The notes under the pieces were generated by a model that did not search any database, was not told where the DNA came from, and saw only the letters and a list, made by a program, of their open reading frames with translations. This document shows positions 26,627 through 35,792 of a DNA stretch of 64,000 nt, one piece after another. The position numbers and the translations under genes were made by a program. Source of the stretch: Streptomyces sp. SW4 (lineage in GTDB: Bacteria > Actinomycetota > Actinomycetes > Streptomycetales > Streptomycetaceae); assembly GCA_003248315.1 (NCBI GenBank), contig QKWM01000004.1, positions 5,019,001-5,083,000 on the forward strand, written 5' to 3'. The stretch's first letter is position 1, and every line of letters starts with the position of its first letter.

Positions 26627-27867
26627 GTGAGCAGCGAGAACTCTTCGGCGGACGACGCGCGTCGGGTGTGGGACGTCGTCGTGGTGGGCGCGGGACCCGC
26701 GGGGGCCTCGGCCGCCTACGCGGCGGCGGTCGCGGGGCGGCGCGTGCTGCTGCTGGAGAAGGCGGACCTGCCCCGCTACAAGACCTGCGGCGGCGGCATC
26801 ATCGGCCCCTCCCGGGACGCGCTGCCCCCGGGTTCGAGCTGCCCCTGAAGGACCGCGTGCACGCGGTGACGTTCTCCCACAACGGACGCTTCACCCGGAC
26901 CCGCCGCTCCCGGCAGATGCTCTTCGGGCTGATCAACCGGCCGGAGTTCGACCGGCAGCTCGTCGAGCACGCGCAGAAGGCGGGCGCCGAACTGCGCACC
27001 GGCGCCACGGTGTCGCGGGTCGAGCAGCACGGTTCCGCGGTGCCTGACCGGCGGACGGTCGCCGTGGTGCTCCAGGGCGGCGAGACGGTGCTGGCGCGGG
27101 CCGTCGTCGGCGCGGACGGCAGCGCCAGCCGGATAGGAGCCCATGTCGGGGTCAAGGTCGACCAGGTGGACCTGGGCCTGGAGGCCGAGATCCCGGTGCC
27201 GGAGACGGTCGCCGAGGACTGGAAGGGGCGGGTGCTCATCGACTGGGGCCCGATGCCCGGCAGTTACGGCTGGGTCTTCCCCAAGGGCGACACGCTCACC
27301 GTCGGCGTGATCTCGGCCCGCGGCGAGGGCGCGGCCACCAAGCGCTATCTGGAGGACTTCATCGGCCGGCTGGGGCTCGCCGGTTTCGAGCCGAGCATCT
27401 CCTCCGGCCATCTGACCCGCTGCCGCGCCGACGACTCGCCGCTGTCGCGCGGCCGGGTCCTGGTGTGCGGGGACGCGGCGGGGCTGCTGGAGCCCTGGAC
27501 GCGCGAGGGCATCTCCTTCGCGCTGCGCTCGGGCCGGCTGGCGGGGGAGTGGGCGGTCCGGATCGCCGAGGCGCACGACGCCGTGGACGCCCGCCGGCAG
27601 GCGCTCAACTACGCGTTCGCCGTCAAGGCCGGGCTGGGTGTGGAGATGAGCGTCGGCAAGCGGATGCTGGCGGTCTTCGAGCGGCGGCCGGGCGTCTTCC
27701 ACGCGGCGCTGACCGGTTTCCGCCCCGCGTGGCGGGCGTTCAAGGAGATCACGCAGGGCTCGACCACGCTGGGCGAGCTGGTGCGCGGCCACCCGCTGGC
27801 CCAGCGCGCGCTGACGGCGCTGGACCGCCGGCCGTCCCCGCCGGCGCAGGGCGAGGTCAGTCCGTGA
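26627..27867 (+). CDS. Geranylgeranyl-reductase-family flavoprotein (frameshift near 26828)
   Basis: About 414 residues. FAD-binding GxGxxG in VVVGAGPAGASAAYAAAVAGRRVLLLEK, then KTCGGGIIGPS, the PRYKTCGGG motif of the GGR family, and GRVLVCGDAAGLLEPWTREGISFALRSGRLAG (second FAD motif). These enzymes saturate polyprenyl chains, for example on menaquinone or carotenoid precursors. After residue 67 the frame slips by one base in a CCCCCGGG run. GTG start; the 3' end overlaps the convergent F420-type gene by 11 bases. Confidence 0.9.
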
Positions 27868-28309
27868 TCTCGATCCGGAAGACCGGGTGGTCGGGGCGGC
27901 CGCGGCGATCTCCTCGTCCGTCGACCCGGCGGTCACCCCCTGGAAGAACCGGTCGACCTCCAGCCCCACTTCTCCAGGTAGGTCCGCAGCACGGGAACCT
28001 TCTCCGCGTCGGGCAGCTCCACCGCGGTGAACCGGCGGACCCTGCGGCCGACGCGCAGCTCCCGCCCCCGGCGGCCCGCATGTTGCGCACCCACTGGGAG
28101 TGGCCGCGCGCCGAGACCAGGTACCGCCCGCCGTCGTGGGTGTGCGGGTTGACCGGGATGCGCTGCATCCGGCCGCTCTTGCGGCCCGGGACGGACAGCT
28201 CCGCGGTGCCCGCCAGGCTGATGCCGTACCGGGCGAGCCGGCCGACGAGACGGTTGAGCCGGGCGGCCGTCGGGCCGGCCTTCAGGTAGTACGGCGACGC
28301 GGACGGCAT
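27857..28309 (-). CDS. Nitroreductase/F420-type (DUF385) protein, several frameshifts
   Basis: About 150 residues after joining three frames. Start MPSASPYYLKAGPTAARLNRLVGRLARYGISLAGTAEL with the family core VPGRKSGRMQRIPVNPHTHDGGRYLVSARGHSQWVRNMRAAGG, which is the deazaflavin-binding split-barrel motif (PGRKSG and W-x-N/R). The rest reads RELRVGRRVRRFTAVELPDAEKVPVLRTYLEKWGWEVDRFFQG and HPVFRIEITD. Probable F420H2-dependent reductase or a binding protein. Frame changes near 28065, 27965 and 27900. Divergent from a TetR with two shared operators, so it is that regulator's likely target. Confidence 0.78.
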   Translation of the reverse strand: MPSASPYYLKAGPTAARLNRLVGRLARYGISLAGTAELSVPGRKSGRMQRIPVNPHTHDGGRYLVSARGHSQWVRNMRAAGGGSCASAAGSAGSPRWSCPTRRRFPCCGPTWRSGAGGRPVLPGGDRRVDGRGDRRGRPDHPVFRIEITD

Positions 28310-28352
28310 GGTGCCCCAGGAGAGATGTCGGGAGAGCGCCGCTCCTTTGTGT

Positions 28353-28363
28353 GAGCACTGCTC
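28353..28363. promoter_or_regulatory. TetR operator 1, GAGCA-C-TGCTC
   Basis: Five-bp perfect arms about a single base. The same design recurs at 28408-28420. It lies 44 bases upstream of the F420-type gene start. Confidence 0.6.
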
Positions 28364-28407
28364 TCGTCGTGTGACGTCAGTGTGCAGGAGTCGGTGTCGT
28401 CCTGGCA

Positions 28408-28420
28408 AGAGCAGTGCTCT
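28408..28420. promoter_or_regulatory. TetR operator 2, AGAGCA-G-TGCTCT
   Basis: Six-bp perfect arms, 56 bp centre-to-centre from operator 1 and 43 bases before the tetR ATG. Two copies between divergent genes suggest control of both promoters. Confidence 0.65.
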
Positions 28421-28462
28421 CGTCCGTGTGCACCGCTCCGCTCGCGTGGGAGACTGCTCGGC

Positions 28463-29274
28463 ATGAGGAACACCGCACAGGGCGCCCGGGCGCGCGCCAG
28501 GACCGAGATCACCACCGCCATCAAGGACGAGGCGCGCCGGCAGCTCGCGGCCGAGGGCGCCGCCAAGCTGTCGCTGCGCGCCGTCGCCCGGGAACTGGGC
28601 ATGGTCTCCTCCGCCCTGTACCGCTACTTCCCCAGCCGCGACGACCTGCTGACCGCTCTCATCATCGACGCCTACGACGCGATCGGCGAGGCCGCGGAGA
28701 AGGCGCACGGCGCCGCGGCCGGCGCGGAGCCGGCCGAGCGCTGGGTCGCGGTGTGCGAGGCCGTCCGCGCCTGGGCGCTGGCGCACCCCCACGAGTACGC
28801 GCTGATCTACGGCTCGCCCGTGCCCGGCTACGCGGCTCCCCAGGACACCGTTCCCGCCGCGGCCCGGGTGGGGCGGGTGTTCATCGGCCTCGCCCGCGAG
28901 GCGTACCGCGGCCGCGAGGGCGAGGGCGAGGGGGTCCGCGAGGCGGAGGGGGCCGGTGAGGCGGACGGGGGCCGGGCCAGGAAGCGGTCGGGGGCCGGGA
29001 CCGTGGGGCCCGGCAGGGGCCACAGCGCCGTACCGGCGAGCCCGCGCTCCCCGGCGAACTGCTGCCGGAGGCCGAGCGCATGGCCGCGGACCTCGCCCCC
29101 GGACTGCCGCCCGCGGTCGTGACCGCGCTCGTCGCGGCCTGGGCCGAGCTGTTCGGGCTGATCAGTTTCGAACTGTTCGGGCAGTTCGACCGGGTGGTGG
29201 AGGACAGGGCGGCCTTCTTCCGGCACGCCGCGGCCCGGCTCGCCCACGGCGTGGGACTGACCCCCGCCGCGTGA
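28463..29274 (+). CDS. TetR-family regulator (frameshift near 29040)
   Basis: About 270 residues. N-terminal HTH: RAVARELGMVSSALYRYFPSRDDLLTALIIDAYDAIGEAA. The effector domain (WVAVCEAVRAWALAHPHEYALIYGSPVPGYAAP, then AAWAELFGLISFELFGQFDRVV) is the C-terminal type typical of actinobacterial TetRs that sit beside DUF385/F420 genes. An unusually long Glu/Gly/Arg-rich insert (REGEGEGVREAEGAGEADGG) separates the two parts. The last 65 residues are in a different frame. Likely autoregulated through 28353/28408. Confidence 0.88.
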
Positions 29275-29392
29275 CGGAGCGGATCCCCGCCCCGGGAGCG
29301 GACCGGCGTTCACCGTGAGGTCACGCGATCGGGGGCCAGTCTTCATCCGGGACCGCTTCCCGCAGGCCACGGCGCTTCCGTAGCCTGCACCG

Positions 29393-30480
29393 ATGCCCTC
29401 CACCGCCCCGCCCGCCCCGGTGCCCGACGCCACGGCGAGCCCCGGCCGGCGCGCCGACGCCGAGTACCGTCACGACATCGACCTCCTGCGGGTCCTGGCC
29501 GCCGTCGGCGTCATCGTCTGCCATGCCGCCGGCGAGCTGATGAAGGCCGTGGGCCGCGATCCGTCGGGCGGCGGGCCCGTCTACTGGACCGCGCTGGCCG
29601 GGGACGCGCTGAGCCGGTGTGCCGTGCCGCTGTTCTTCGCGATCGCCGGCTGGGTCGTCCTGTCCGGCGCGCCGCCCCGGGACGGCGCGCAGCTCCGCCG
29701 CCGGCTGACTCGCATCGTCGTGCCGATGGCCGTGTGGACGGCCCTCTACCTGGCCTGGGACCTGGTCCAGGACGTCAACACCCGGCCCACCGTCCGGCTC
29801 GCCTGGGAGGCGGTGTTCGGCTCCGTGCGGCCCGCCTTCCACCTGTGGTACCTCTACGCCTACGTCCCGGTGGTCCTGCTGCTGTCGGTGGCGGTCCTGG
29901 TGCGGGCCGGGAAGCGGCCCTGGGGAGCCGGTGCCCTGCTGCTGGCGCTCGCGTGCGCCCCGGCCCTGCTGGACGACCTCGCGGCGCTGTCCGGTGCGCG
30001 GGCGCCCGCGTTCGCCTGGCAGTTCGGCGTCTACCAGGTCGTCTACGCGGTCGCCGGCGCGGCTCTGCTGTCGCTGCCCGCCTCCGTGTCCCGCGGCCGG
30101 CGCCGCCGGCTGCTGTGGCTGGCGGGCGGGCTCTGCGCGTGGGCCGCCGTGGCCGCCTACGAGCACCGCGTGCACTTCCCGAGCCCGTACGCCTCGGCGG
30201 TGGTGGCGGTGCTGGCCGGGACCCTGCTGCTCTCCCTCCACCGGATCCGGTGCCGCGGCGGCTGCGCCCGCTGCTCGGACGCCTGGCCGGGGCCTCGTTC
30301 GGCGCCTACCTGGTGCACCTGCTGTTCCTGGAGGCCATCGCCCCGCACGTCGTGACGGCGGACGCCGGAGGGCCGGCCGCCGTCGCCGTGCTCGCCGCCC
30401 TCACCGCGGGCACGGTCGTGCTGTCCTTCGGCGCCGCCCTGCTGTGGACGCGGCTGCGGCTCGGCCGCTGGCTGGGCTGA
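29393..30480 (+). CDS. Acyltransferase-3 family membrane protein (frameshift near 30247)
   Basis: About 363 residues with roughly ten hydrophobic segments. The N-terminal RHDIDLLRVLAAVGVIVCHAAGEL has the conserved R/H of OafA/WecH-type acyltransferase 3 proteins, and AGWVVLSGAPPRDG plus RRLTRIVVPMAVWTALYL matches the family. These O-acetylate or acylate polysaccharides or lipids across the membrane. Continues GASFGAYLVHLLFLEAI after one frame change. A TAGCCT -10 (29381-29386) only 6 bases before the ATG suggests a leaderless message. Being next to a wall-polymer glycosyltransferase pair, it may decorate that polymer (inference). Confidence 0.85.
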
Positions 30481-30488
30481 ACCGGACG

Positions 30489-30531
30489 GGCACACGGGAG
30501 CCCGCCCCACGGCCGGCGGCTCCCGCGTGCC
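30489..30531. terminator. Bidirectional hairpin between convergent genes
   Basis: GGCACACGGGAGCC (30489-30502) pairs with GGCTCCCGCGTGCC (30518-30531) with one G-T-type mismatch, between the stops of the acyltransferase and polysialyltransferase-like genes. Confidence 0.65.
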
Positions 30532-30537
30532 GGACGG

Positions 30538-31893
30538 TCACCGGCCGGCGCCGCGCCGTACCGCCCTGCGCACCACGCGCTTCGCGCGCCGCACCTGGAG
30601 CCGCGCCCGCGACCGCGGCCGGCCGCCGGGCAGGCCGAGCTCGGCCAGCCGCGCCTCGGGAACCAGTAGCCGGGCTGCCGGCCAGATGGGCGCGCAGCCA
30701 GGCCGCCGTCGGCTCCCGCAGGTCCTCGTACGTCTTGGGCTGCATGCAGAAACCCAGGGCGCGGACCAGAGGTGTCAGCGACGTCGGTGCCGTGCCGACG
30801 AGGGCCGGGGGCCGGCCGCTCTCCAGATCGGGCACGAGACGGTCGACGAGGGCGAGCGGTATCCGGTTGCTGTTCGGGTACGGCGTCAGACGCTCCATCA
30901 CCAGGGCCGTGCCGACGCGGGCGACGGGCACCTCGTAGTAGACGGAGGCGGTCACCATCGCCGTGGAGAAGCAGCCGACGACGAGTTCGGGACGGCAGTG
31001 GTGGTACAGCGTCTCCGCGAGCAGCGGCGCGTCCAGCACGGTGAGGCGTACGCCCGCGTCCGCCGCCGCCTTGCTCAGCGCCGCCGAATAGCTGGGCGGA
31101 GCCGTCGGATGGGGCTTGAAGACCACCGAGCGGTGCCCGGCCCGCGCCGCTCCGGCGAGCATGCGGACATGGAGGTCCTCCTCCTCCGAGGCGGTCAGGA
31201 TGCCGAGCGCCGCCAGGTACTGGCCCAGCAGGACGGCCGTCGGCCGCTCCCGCAGGACCGGCGCCCAGCGCGGATCGTCCGCCGCGTCCGCCGCCACCTC
31301 GTCGAGCACGGCGCGGAACGCCGCGTCCGGGACGATCTCCGGTTCCACGCCGAACTCCGACAGCAGCATCGGCCGCAGGCCGGGGATCAGGTCCAGGTGG
31401 AGAAGCCGCCGGATGCGGCACCCGATGGTCAGCGGGAGCCGGTCGCGGGTCGGACCGTAGCTCATCAGGCCGTCGGCGTACACGTGGACCGGGCTCTCGG
31501 AGAAGATCGCCGCCAGGGCGCGCGCCGGGTTCACCTGGATCGACTCGACGGCCAGCTCGACGGGCTCCTGCGCGTCGATGCCCCAGGCCAGCCGGAACGC
31601 CCGCTGCCACATCGTCGTGTCGTTGCCGCGCGGACCCCAGGTGCTGGGTGGTAGGGCCTGATCGCGTCGTTCCAGCTGACCACCGTGTCGAAGCGGGCGG
31701 CGACGCGCTCGTACCCGTGCATCTCGTCGAGCCGCAGCGCCGCCTCGGGCACGGTGGCGTTGTTGCACACCAGCAGGACGCGCCGCGCGGTGTCGCGCGG
31801 GCCGAACAGTCCCGCGTCGAGCGCCGCGGCGAGGGTCGCAGCCCCGTACAGGGTCGACACCTGGAAGATCTGGGTCCTGTGCGTGGGGGGCAT
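30538..31893 (-). CDS. Polysialyltransferase-family glycosyltransferase, two frameshifts
   Basis: About 452 residues. Bacterial polysialyltransferase signatures are visible: a D/E-D/E-G-like VYADGLMSYGPTRDRL, the HP motif in VVFKPHPTAPPSYS, and the S/T motif in VVGCFSTAMVTASVYYEV. The N-terminus reads TQIFQVSTLYGAATLAAALDAGLF. Such enzymes in Streptomyces are thought to act on Kdn- or sialic-acid-like wall polymers rather than capsule; this is family knowledge, not shown here. Frames change near 31637 and 30668; the corrected end is a basic tail RLQVRRAKRVVRRAVRRGAGR. It starts 3 bases after the GT2 stop, so the two are coupled. Confidence 0.87.
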
Positions 31894-31896
31894 GGA

Positions 31897-32862
31897 TCAG
31901 GCAGCCTTTCGCCCGTCGCGCAGCCGGCCGAGCAGCCTGCTCCGTGGCCTGTCGATGGTCCTGAGGGTCTCCTCCAGCGGACCCTGGGGCATGCGCCGCA
32001 GCGCGGCGCGCGCCTCGCGCCGCAGCCGCTGGGCGGCCGACGGCTCGTACTCGTGCGCCTTGCCGATGTGGAAGGCGATCATCGCGCAGTACGTGCGCAC
32101 CGCCTTGAGGAGGAACCGCTCGGATTCCGGGTCCCGTTGCACGTCCCGGAGGAGAGCGTCGTAGGCGGGGATGAAGTCCAGTTGCCGGTCGTCCTTGATC
32201 TGGGTGAGCGACGTCGCCACCCCCCGCCGGTAGAAGACGCCGTGCAGGCCGAGGGAGGCGCAGGAGCGGGCCTTCAGGTGCAGCCGCCAGATCCAGAGCC
32301 GGTCCTCGGCCGTGCGCAGTTCGGTCGCGAAACGCATTCCACCGTCGTCGAAGAGGTGCCGGCGGTAGATTCCGGCCCAGACGAAGGGATAGTCCACCAT
32401 CGTCTCCATGGCGGCCGGTGCTATTCCGTCGCGCGGGTCCATCACGGCGTTGCGCAGCCGGGCCGGCGGCCGGCGGACCACCCGTTCCGTACCGGTGGCC
32501 TGCACATGATCGGTGCGGGCGAAATCGCAGCCCAGTTCCTCCATCGCGCGCACCAGGCCGGCGAGGTGTCCCGGCCCGTACCAGTCGTCGCCGTCCAGGA
32601 AGGTGACGTACTCGCCGCCGGCCGCGTCTATTCCGCTGTTGCGTGCCTGGGCTATGCCGAGGTTCACGTCGTGCCGGATCACCTTCGCGCCGGGAATGCG
32701 GCCCGCCCAGCGGTCGAGGAACCACGGGGTGGAATCCGTGGAGCAGTCGTCGACGAGCAGAAACTCGAACTCGGGGTCCGCGTTCTTGGCCAGGCTTCTC
32801 AGGGTGTTGTCGGCGAAGGCTTCCACATTGTGCATGGGCACCACGACGGACAGTTTCGGCAC
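31897..32862 (-). CDS. GT2-family glycosyltransferase
   Basis: 321 residues, intact. GT-A fold: LSVVVPMHNVEAFADNTLRSLAKN, LLVDDCSTDSTP, GIAQARNSGIDAAGGEYVTFLDGDDW (DxD at 90-93) and the acceptor motif TAEDRLWIWRLHLKA (ED). No membrane segments. It probably adds a hexose or linker residue to a wall polymer extended by the following polysialyltransferase-like enzyme, since the genes are 3 bases apart. Upstream lies a 345-bp gap with 15-bp repeats. Confidence 0.92.
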   Translation of the reverse strand: MPKLSVVVPMHNVEAFADNTLRSLAKNADPEFEFLLVDDCSTDSTPWFLDRWAGRIPGAKVIRHDVNLGIAQARNSGIDAAGGEYVTFLDGDDWYGPGHLAGLVRAMEELGCDFARTDHVQATGTERVVRRPPARLRNAVMDPRDGIAPAAMETMVDYPFVWAGIYRRHLFDDGGMRFATELRTAEDRLWIWRLHLKARSCASLGLHGVFYRRGVATSLTQIKDDRQLDFIPAYDALLRDVQRDPESERFLLKAVRTYCAMIAFHIGKAHEYEPSAAQRLRREARAALRRMPQGPLEETLRTIDRPRSRLLGRLRDGRKAA

Positions 32863-33207
32863 GCGGGCCTCTCAGCTCGAAAGGGCGGGAATCGCGGGAC
32901 GGGAACCGCAGGACGGGATCGAAGCGACGGCAAGCGAAGTGACGGGAATCGAAGTGACGGAATCCGAGGGCGGGATTGGAACAGGCTATCGATGTTCCCG
33001 GATGCGGCGGTGTCGGCCGAGACGCGGAAAGGTGAACTCCGTCCGCTGTGGATGTGAATTCTCGGTGTCCCGGACCCGTGGGAGAGGTGCGCATACGTCT
33101 CCGGCCGGTGCGTGCGGGCGGCGCCGGCGGCGTACTTCGGGGGGAGTACGCGCGACCACCGCGCGCGGGGGACGCCGTGCGGGCGGCGCGCGTCTAGCGT
33201 GGCGGTC
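32863..33207. other. 345-bp intergenic region with 15-bp repeats
   Basis: Divergent upstream region of the GT2 gene and the histidine kinase gene. At 32912-32970 a degenerate 15-bp unit (GACGGGAATCGAAGT type) recurs four times. No gene-like frame; promoters for both neighbours must lie here but I see no convincing -35/-10 pair. Confidence 0.6.
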
Positions 33208-34605
33208 ATGGACGAGCAGCGCACACGCGGAGGCGGCCCGCCGCACTGGTGGCGGCACGGCCCGCCGTGGTGGAACCGCTGGGGCGAGGACGAACGCCGC
33301 CCCCGGTGGCCGTGGCGCTCCACCCTGCTGATCACGGCCTTCGTGCTGTTCGGCTCGCACTGGGCCGCAGAGGGACAGCAGGGCGAGCGGGCCGGCCTGG
33401 ACCTCTTCGCGCGGGCGCTGCTGCTGGTGGCCGGCGGTCTGCTGCTGTGGCGGCAGCGGCACCCGGTCGCCGTCGTCTTCGGCACCGCCACCGCCGCCCT
33501 CCTCTACCTGGGCGCCGGCTACCCGTACGGTCCCGTGTTCCTCGCCGTCGCCGTCGCCTGCTTCGCCGCCGTGGTCGCCGGGCACCGGCGGGCCGCGTGG
33601 GCGGCGATGGCGACGCTGTGGGCCGGGCACGCGCTCGTGGCCCACTGGCTCTACCGATGGCTGCCCCGGCCGGGGACGCCGCCGCCTCCTGGGGCACCGA
33701 GACGGTCGTCGCCACCTGGATGGTGGCGATCGTCGCGCTCTCCGAGCTGGCCCGGGCCCGCCGCGAACAGTGGGCGCGGGACCGGGCCGAACGGGCACAG
33801 GCCGCCCGGCGGCGCGCGGACGAGGAGCGGCTGCGGATCGCCCGCGAACTCCACGACGTCCTGGCCCACAGCATCTCCGTCATCAACGTGCAGGCGGGCG
33901 TCGGCCTCGCTCTCCTCGACACCGATCCCGAACAGGCGCGCACGGCGCTCACCACCATCAAGGCCAAGAGCAAGGAGGCACTCGGCGAGGTGCGCCAGGT
34001 CCTGGACACCCTCCGCGCCCCCGGCGACGCCCCCGCGCGCCCGCCCCGGGACTGGGCCGGCTGCCCGAACTGGTGGAGCAGGCGGCGAGCGCCGGCCTGA
34101 CCGTGGACGTCGACGGAGAGCCGCCGCGCCTGCCGCCCGGCACGGACCTCGCCGCGTTCCGGATCGTGCAGGAGGCCCTGACCAACGTCGTACGGCACTC
34201 CGGGTCCCGGCACGCGCGCGTGCGGCTCGCCCACGGCGACGGCGTCCTGCGGCTGCGCATCGACGACGACGGCCCCGCCACCGGCGCAGAGGCGGGGGCA
34301 GCGGCAACGGACTCGCCGGGATGCGGGAGCGGGCGGCGGCGCTCGGTGGCACCATCGAGGCGGGACCGCGCCCGGACGGCGGGTTCCGCGTGCTCGCCGT
34401 ACTGCCGCTCACCGCCGGGGCCGCCGGCGGCTCGGGCGAGGCCGGGGCCGGGGCGCACACCGGCGACAGCGGCGACACCGGGCACCTAGGGGTCCGTGGG
34501 GCCACCGGGGTCCGTGGGGACGCCGGGGTCCGTGGGGACGCCGGGGTCCGTGGGGACGCCGGGGAGCACAGGCACGTCAGGCACGCCGAGGAGGACGACC
34601 GGTGA
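33208..34605 (+). CDS. Sensor histidine kinase (HisKA_3/NarL type), three frameshifts
   Basis: About 466 residues. N-terminal His/Trp-rich segment, then four to five membrane helices (TLLITAFVLFGSHWAAEG through AAWAAMATLWAGHALVAHWL). Dimerisation box RIARELHDVLAHSISVINVQ with the phospho-His, and the HATPase: FRIVQEALTNVVRHSG (N box), DDDGP and GNGLAGMRERAAALGGTIEAG (G2 box). The C-terminus holds four hexapeptide repeats (GVRGDA). Frames change near 33675, 34050 and 34290. The regulator gene overlaps the stop. Signal unknown. Confidence 0.9.
   Translation: MDEQRTRGGGPPHWWRHGPPWWNRWGEDERRPRWPWRSTLLITAFVLFGSHWAAEGQQGERAGLDLFARALLLVAGGLLLWRQRHPVAVVFGTATAALLYLGAGYPYGPVFLAVAVACFAAVVAGHRRAAWAAMATLWAGHALVAHWLYRWLPRPGTPPPPGAPRRSSPPGWWRSSRSPSWPGPAANSGRGTGPNGHRPPGGARTRSGCGSPANSTTSWPTASPSSTCRRASASLSSTPIPNRRARRSPPSRPRARRHSARCARSWTPSAPPATPPRARPGTGPAARTGGAGGERRPDRGRRRRAAAPAARHGPRRVPDRAGGPDQRRTALRVPARARAARPRRRRPAAAHRRRRPRHRRRGGGSGNGLAGMRERAAALGGTIEAGPRPDGGFRVLAVLPLTAGAAGGSGEAGAGAHTGDSGDTGHLGVRGATGVRGDAGVRGDAGVRGDAGEHRHVRHAEEDDR
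34492..34563. repeat. Four 18-bp tandem repeats inside the kinase 3' end
   Basis: Unit GTCCGTGGGGACGCCGGG: exact at 34510, 34528 and 34546, and a variant at 34492. In frame they encode VRGDAG repeated, a flexible Asp/Arg/Gly tail after the ATPase domain. Confidence 0.92.
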
Positions 34606-35266
34606 TTCGCGTACTGCTCGCCGACGACCAGTCGCTGGTGCGGGCCGGCTTCCGGGCGCTGCTCGACGCCCAGCCGGACATCGAGGTCGCCGGGGAGGCG
34701 GCCGACGGCGAGGAGGCGGTGCGGGCGGTCCGCGAACTGCGGCCCGACGTCGTCCTGATGGACATCCGCATGCCCGTCCTCGACGGCCTCGCCGCCACCC
34801 GTCGCGTCACCGGGGAACCCGGGCTGAAGGACGTTAAGGTCGTCATGCTGACCACCTTCGAACTCGACGAGTACGTCTTCGAGGCGATCCGCTCCGGCGC
34901 CTCCGGCTTCCTGGTCAAGGACACCGAGCCGGAGGAACTGGTGCGCGCGGTACGGGCCGTGGTCGCCGGCGACGCCCTGCTCTCGCCCGGGTGACCCGGC
35001 GGCTGATCGCCGAGTTCGCCGCCCGCTCCAAGGAGCCGGCGACCGGCGACGCCCTGGCCCACCTCACCGAGCGGGAACGCGAGGTCATGGCCCTGGTCGG
35101 CATCGGCCTGTCCAACGAGGAGATCGCCCGCAGACTGGTCGTCAGCCCGCTCACCGCCAAGACCCACGTCAGCCGGACGATGGTCAAGCTCGGCGCCCGG
35201 GACCGCGCGCAACTGGTGGTGCTGGCCTACGAGTCGGGGCTGGTACGGCCGGGCTGGCTGGGCTGA
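34602..35266 (+). CDS. NarL/LuxR-type response regulator (frameshift near 34990)
   Basis: About 222 residues. Receiver: LLADDQ (acidic pair D8-D9), phospho-acceptor D54 in VVLMDIRMPVLDG, T in MLTTFELDEYVF, K in FLVKDTEPEEL. LuxR HTH: LTEREREVMALVGIGLSNEEIARRLVVSPLTAKTHVSRTMVKLGARDRAQLVV. The receiver and HTH are in different frames, repaired by one base in the CCCGGG run at LLSP. GTG start overlaps the kinase stop, so it is the cognate partner. Its 3' end overlaps the convergent DUF6332 gene. Confidence 0.94.
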
Positions 35267-35708
35267 GGGCGCCGGCCGAAGCGGAGCAGCACGCTCACCA
35301 CACGGGCGCAGAAGACCAGCACGGCCAGCCCCGTCCCGCGGTCACCAGCGCGCGCCGTACACCCGACGGCAGGGCGAACACGTACGCCGGTCCCGCCACC
35401 GCGCCGAACAGCACGGCCGCGGCGAACCCGGCGCTGAACAGGGCGTAACCGATCTCCACGGTGATCGCGTCCCGTTCGGCCTGCGTACGCCGCCCCCCGC
35501 GGGGCAGGCCGTGTGCGGGGCCGCCGCCGTCCTCCCGCCGGCGCCCGGCCTCAGGGCGGTGTGCCCGTCCGCCCGGGTCGCGCCCGTCCCCTTGGCCGTG
35601 CCCGTCCCCCCGGTCGTGCCCGTCCCCTCGGCCGCGCCCGTCTCCCCGGTCGTGCTCGTCCCCCTGGTCGTGCCCGTTCTCGTGCCGCTGCCCGCGCCTG
35701 CTGGTCAT
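35227..35708 (-). CDS. DUF6332-like two-helix membrane protein with a repetitive N-terminus
   Basis: About 160 residues. The C-terminal 80 residues (QAERDAITVEIGYALFSAGFAAAVLFGAVAGPAYVFALPSGVRRALV, then GLAVLVFCARVVSVLLRF) match small Streptomyces DUF6332 proteins with two membrane helices. The first 55 residues are unusual: His/Asp/Gly hexapeptide repeats (HDRGDG type) written by the 18-bp repeats at 35583-35690. A one-base slip near 35340 joins the two helices; the resulting stop (35227) overlaps the response regulator by 40 bases. Function unknown. Confidence 0.65.
35583..35690. repeat. Six 18-bp tandem repeats coding for an N-terminal tail
   Basis: Consensus CCCGTCCCCTCGGTCGTG, units at 35583, 35601, 35619, 35637, 35655 and 35673. 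On the minus strand they encode (H/R)(D/G)(R/Q)GDG. Confidence 0.88.
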
Positions 35709-35792
35709 GCCGCGAAGTCTCCCATGTCCGCGGCGAGTCGGCCGGTGTTCGCCCGGCGCGGGCGGCGCGGACCGTCTGCTACGGTGCCGCGC

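Noticed and set aside
30401..33094. A single 897-codon open frame on the minus strand
   Set aside because: It joins parts of two separate genes (polysialyltransferase-like and GT2) through out-of-frame sequence; motifs, starts and codon use show two genes.
18222..35266. Biosynthetic gene cluster (regulators, kinase, glycosyltransferase, reductase close together)
   Set aside because: No core synthase (PKS, NRPS, terpene cyclase, RiPP) is present and neighbouring genes are divergent, unrelated units.
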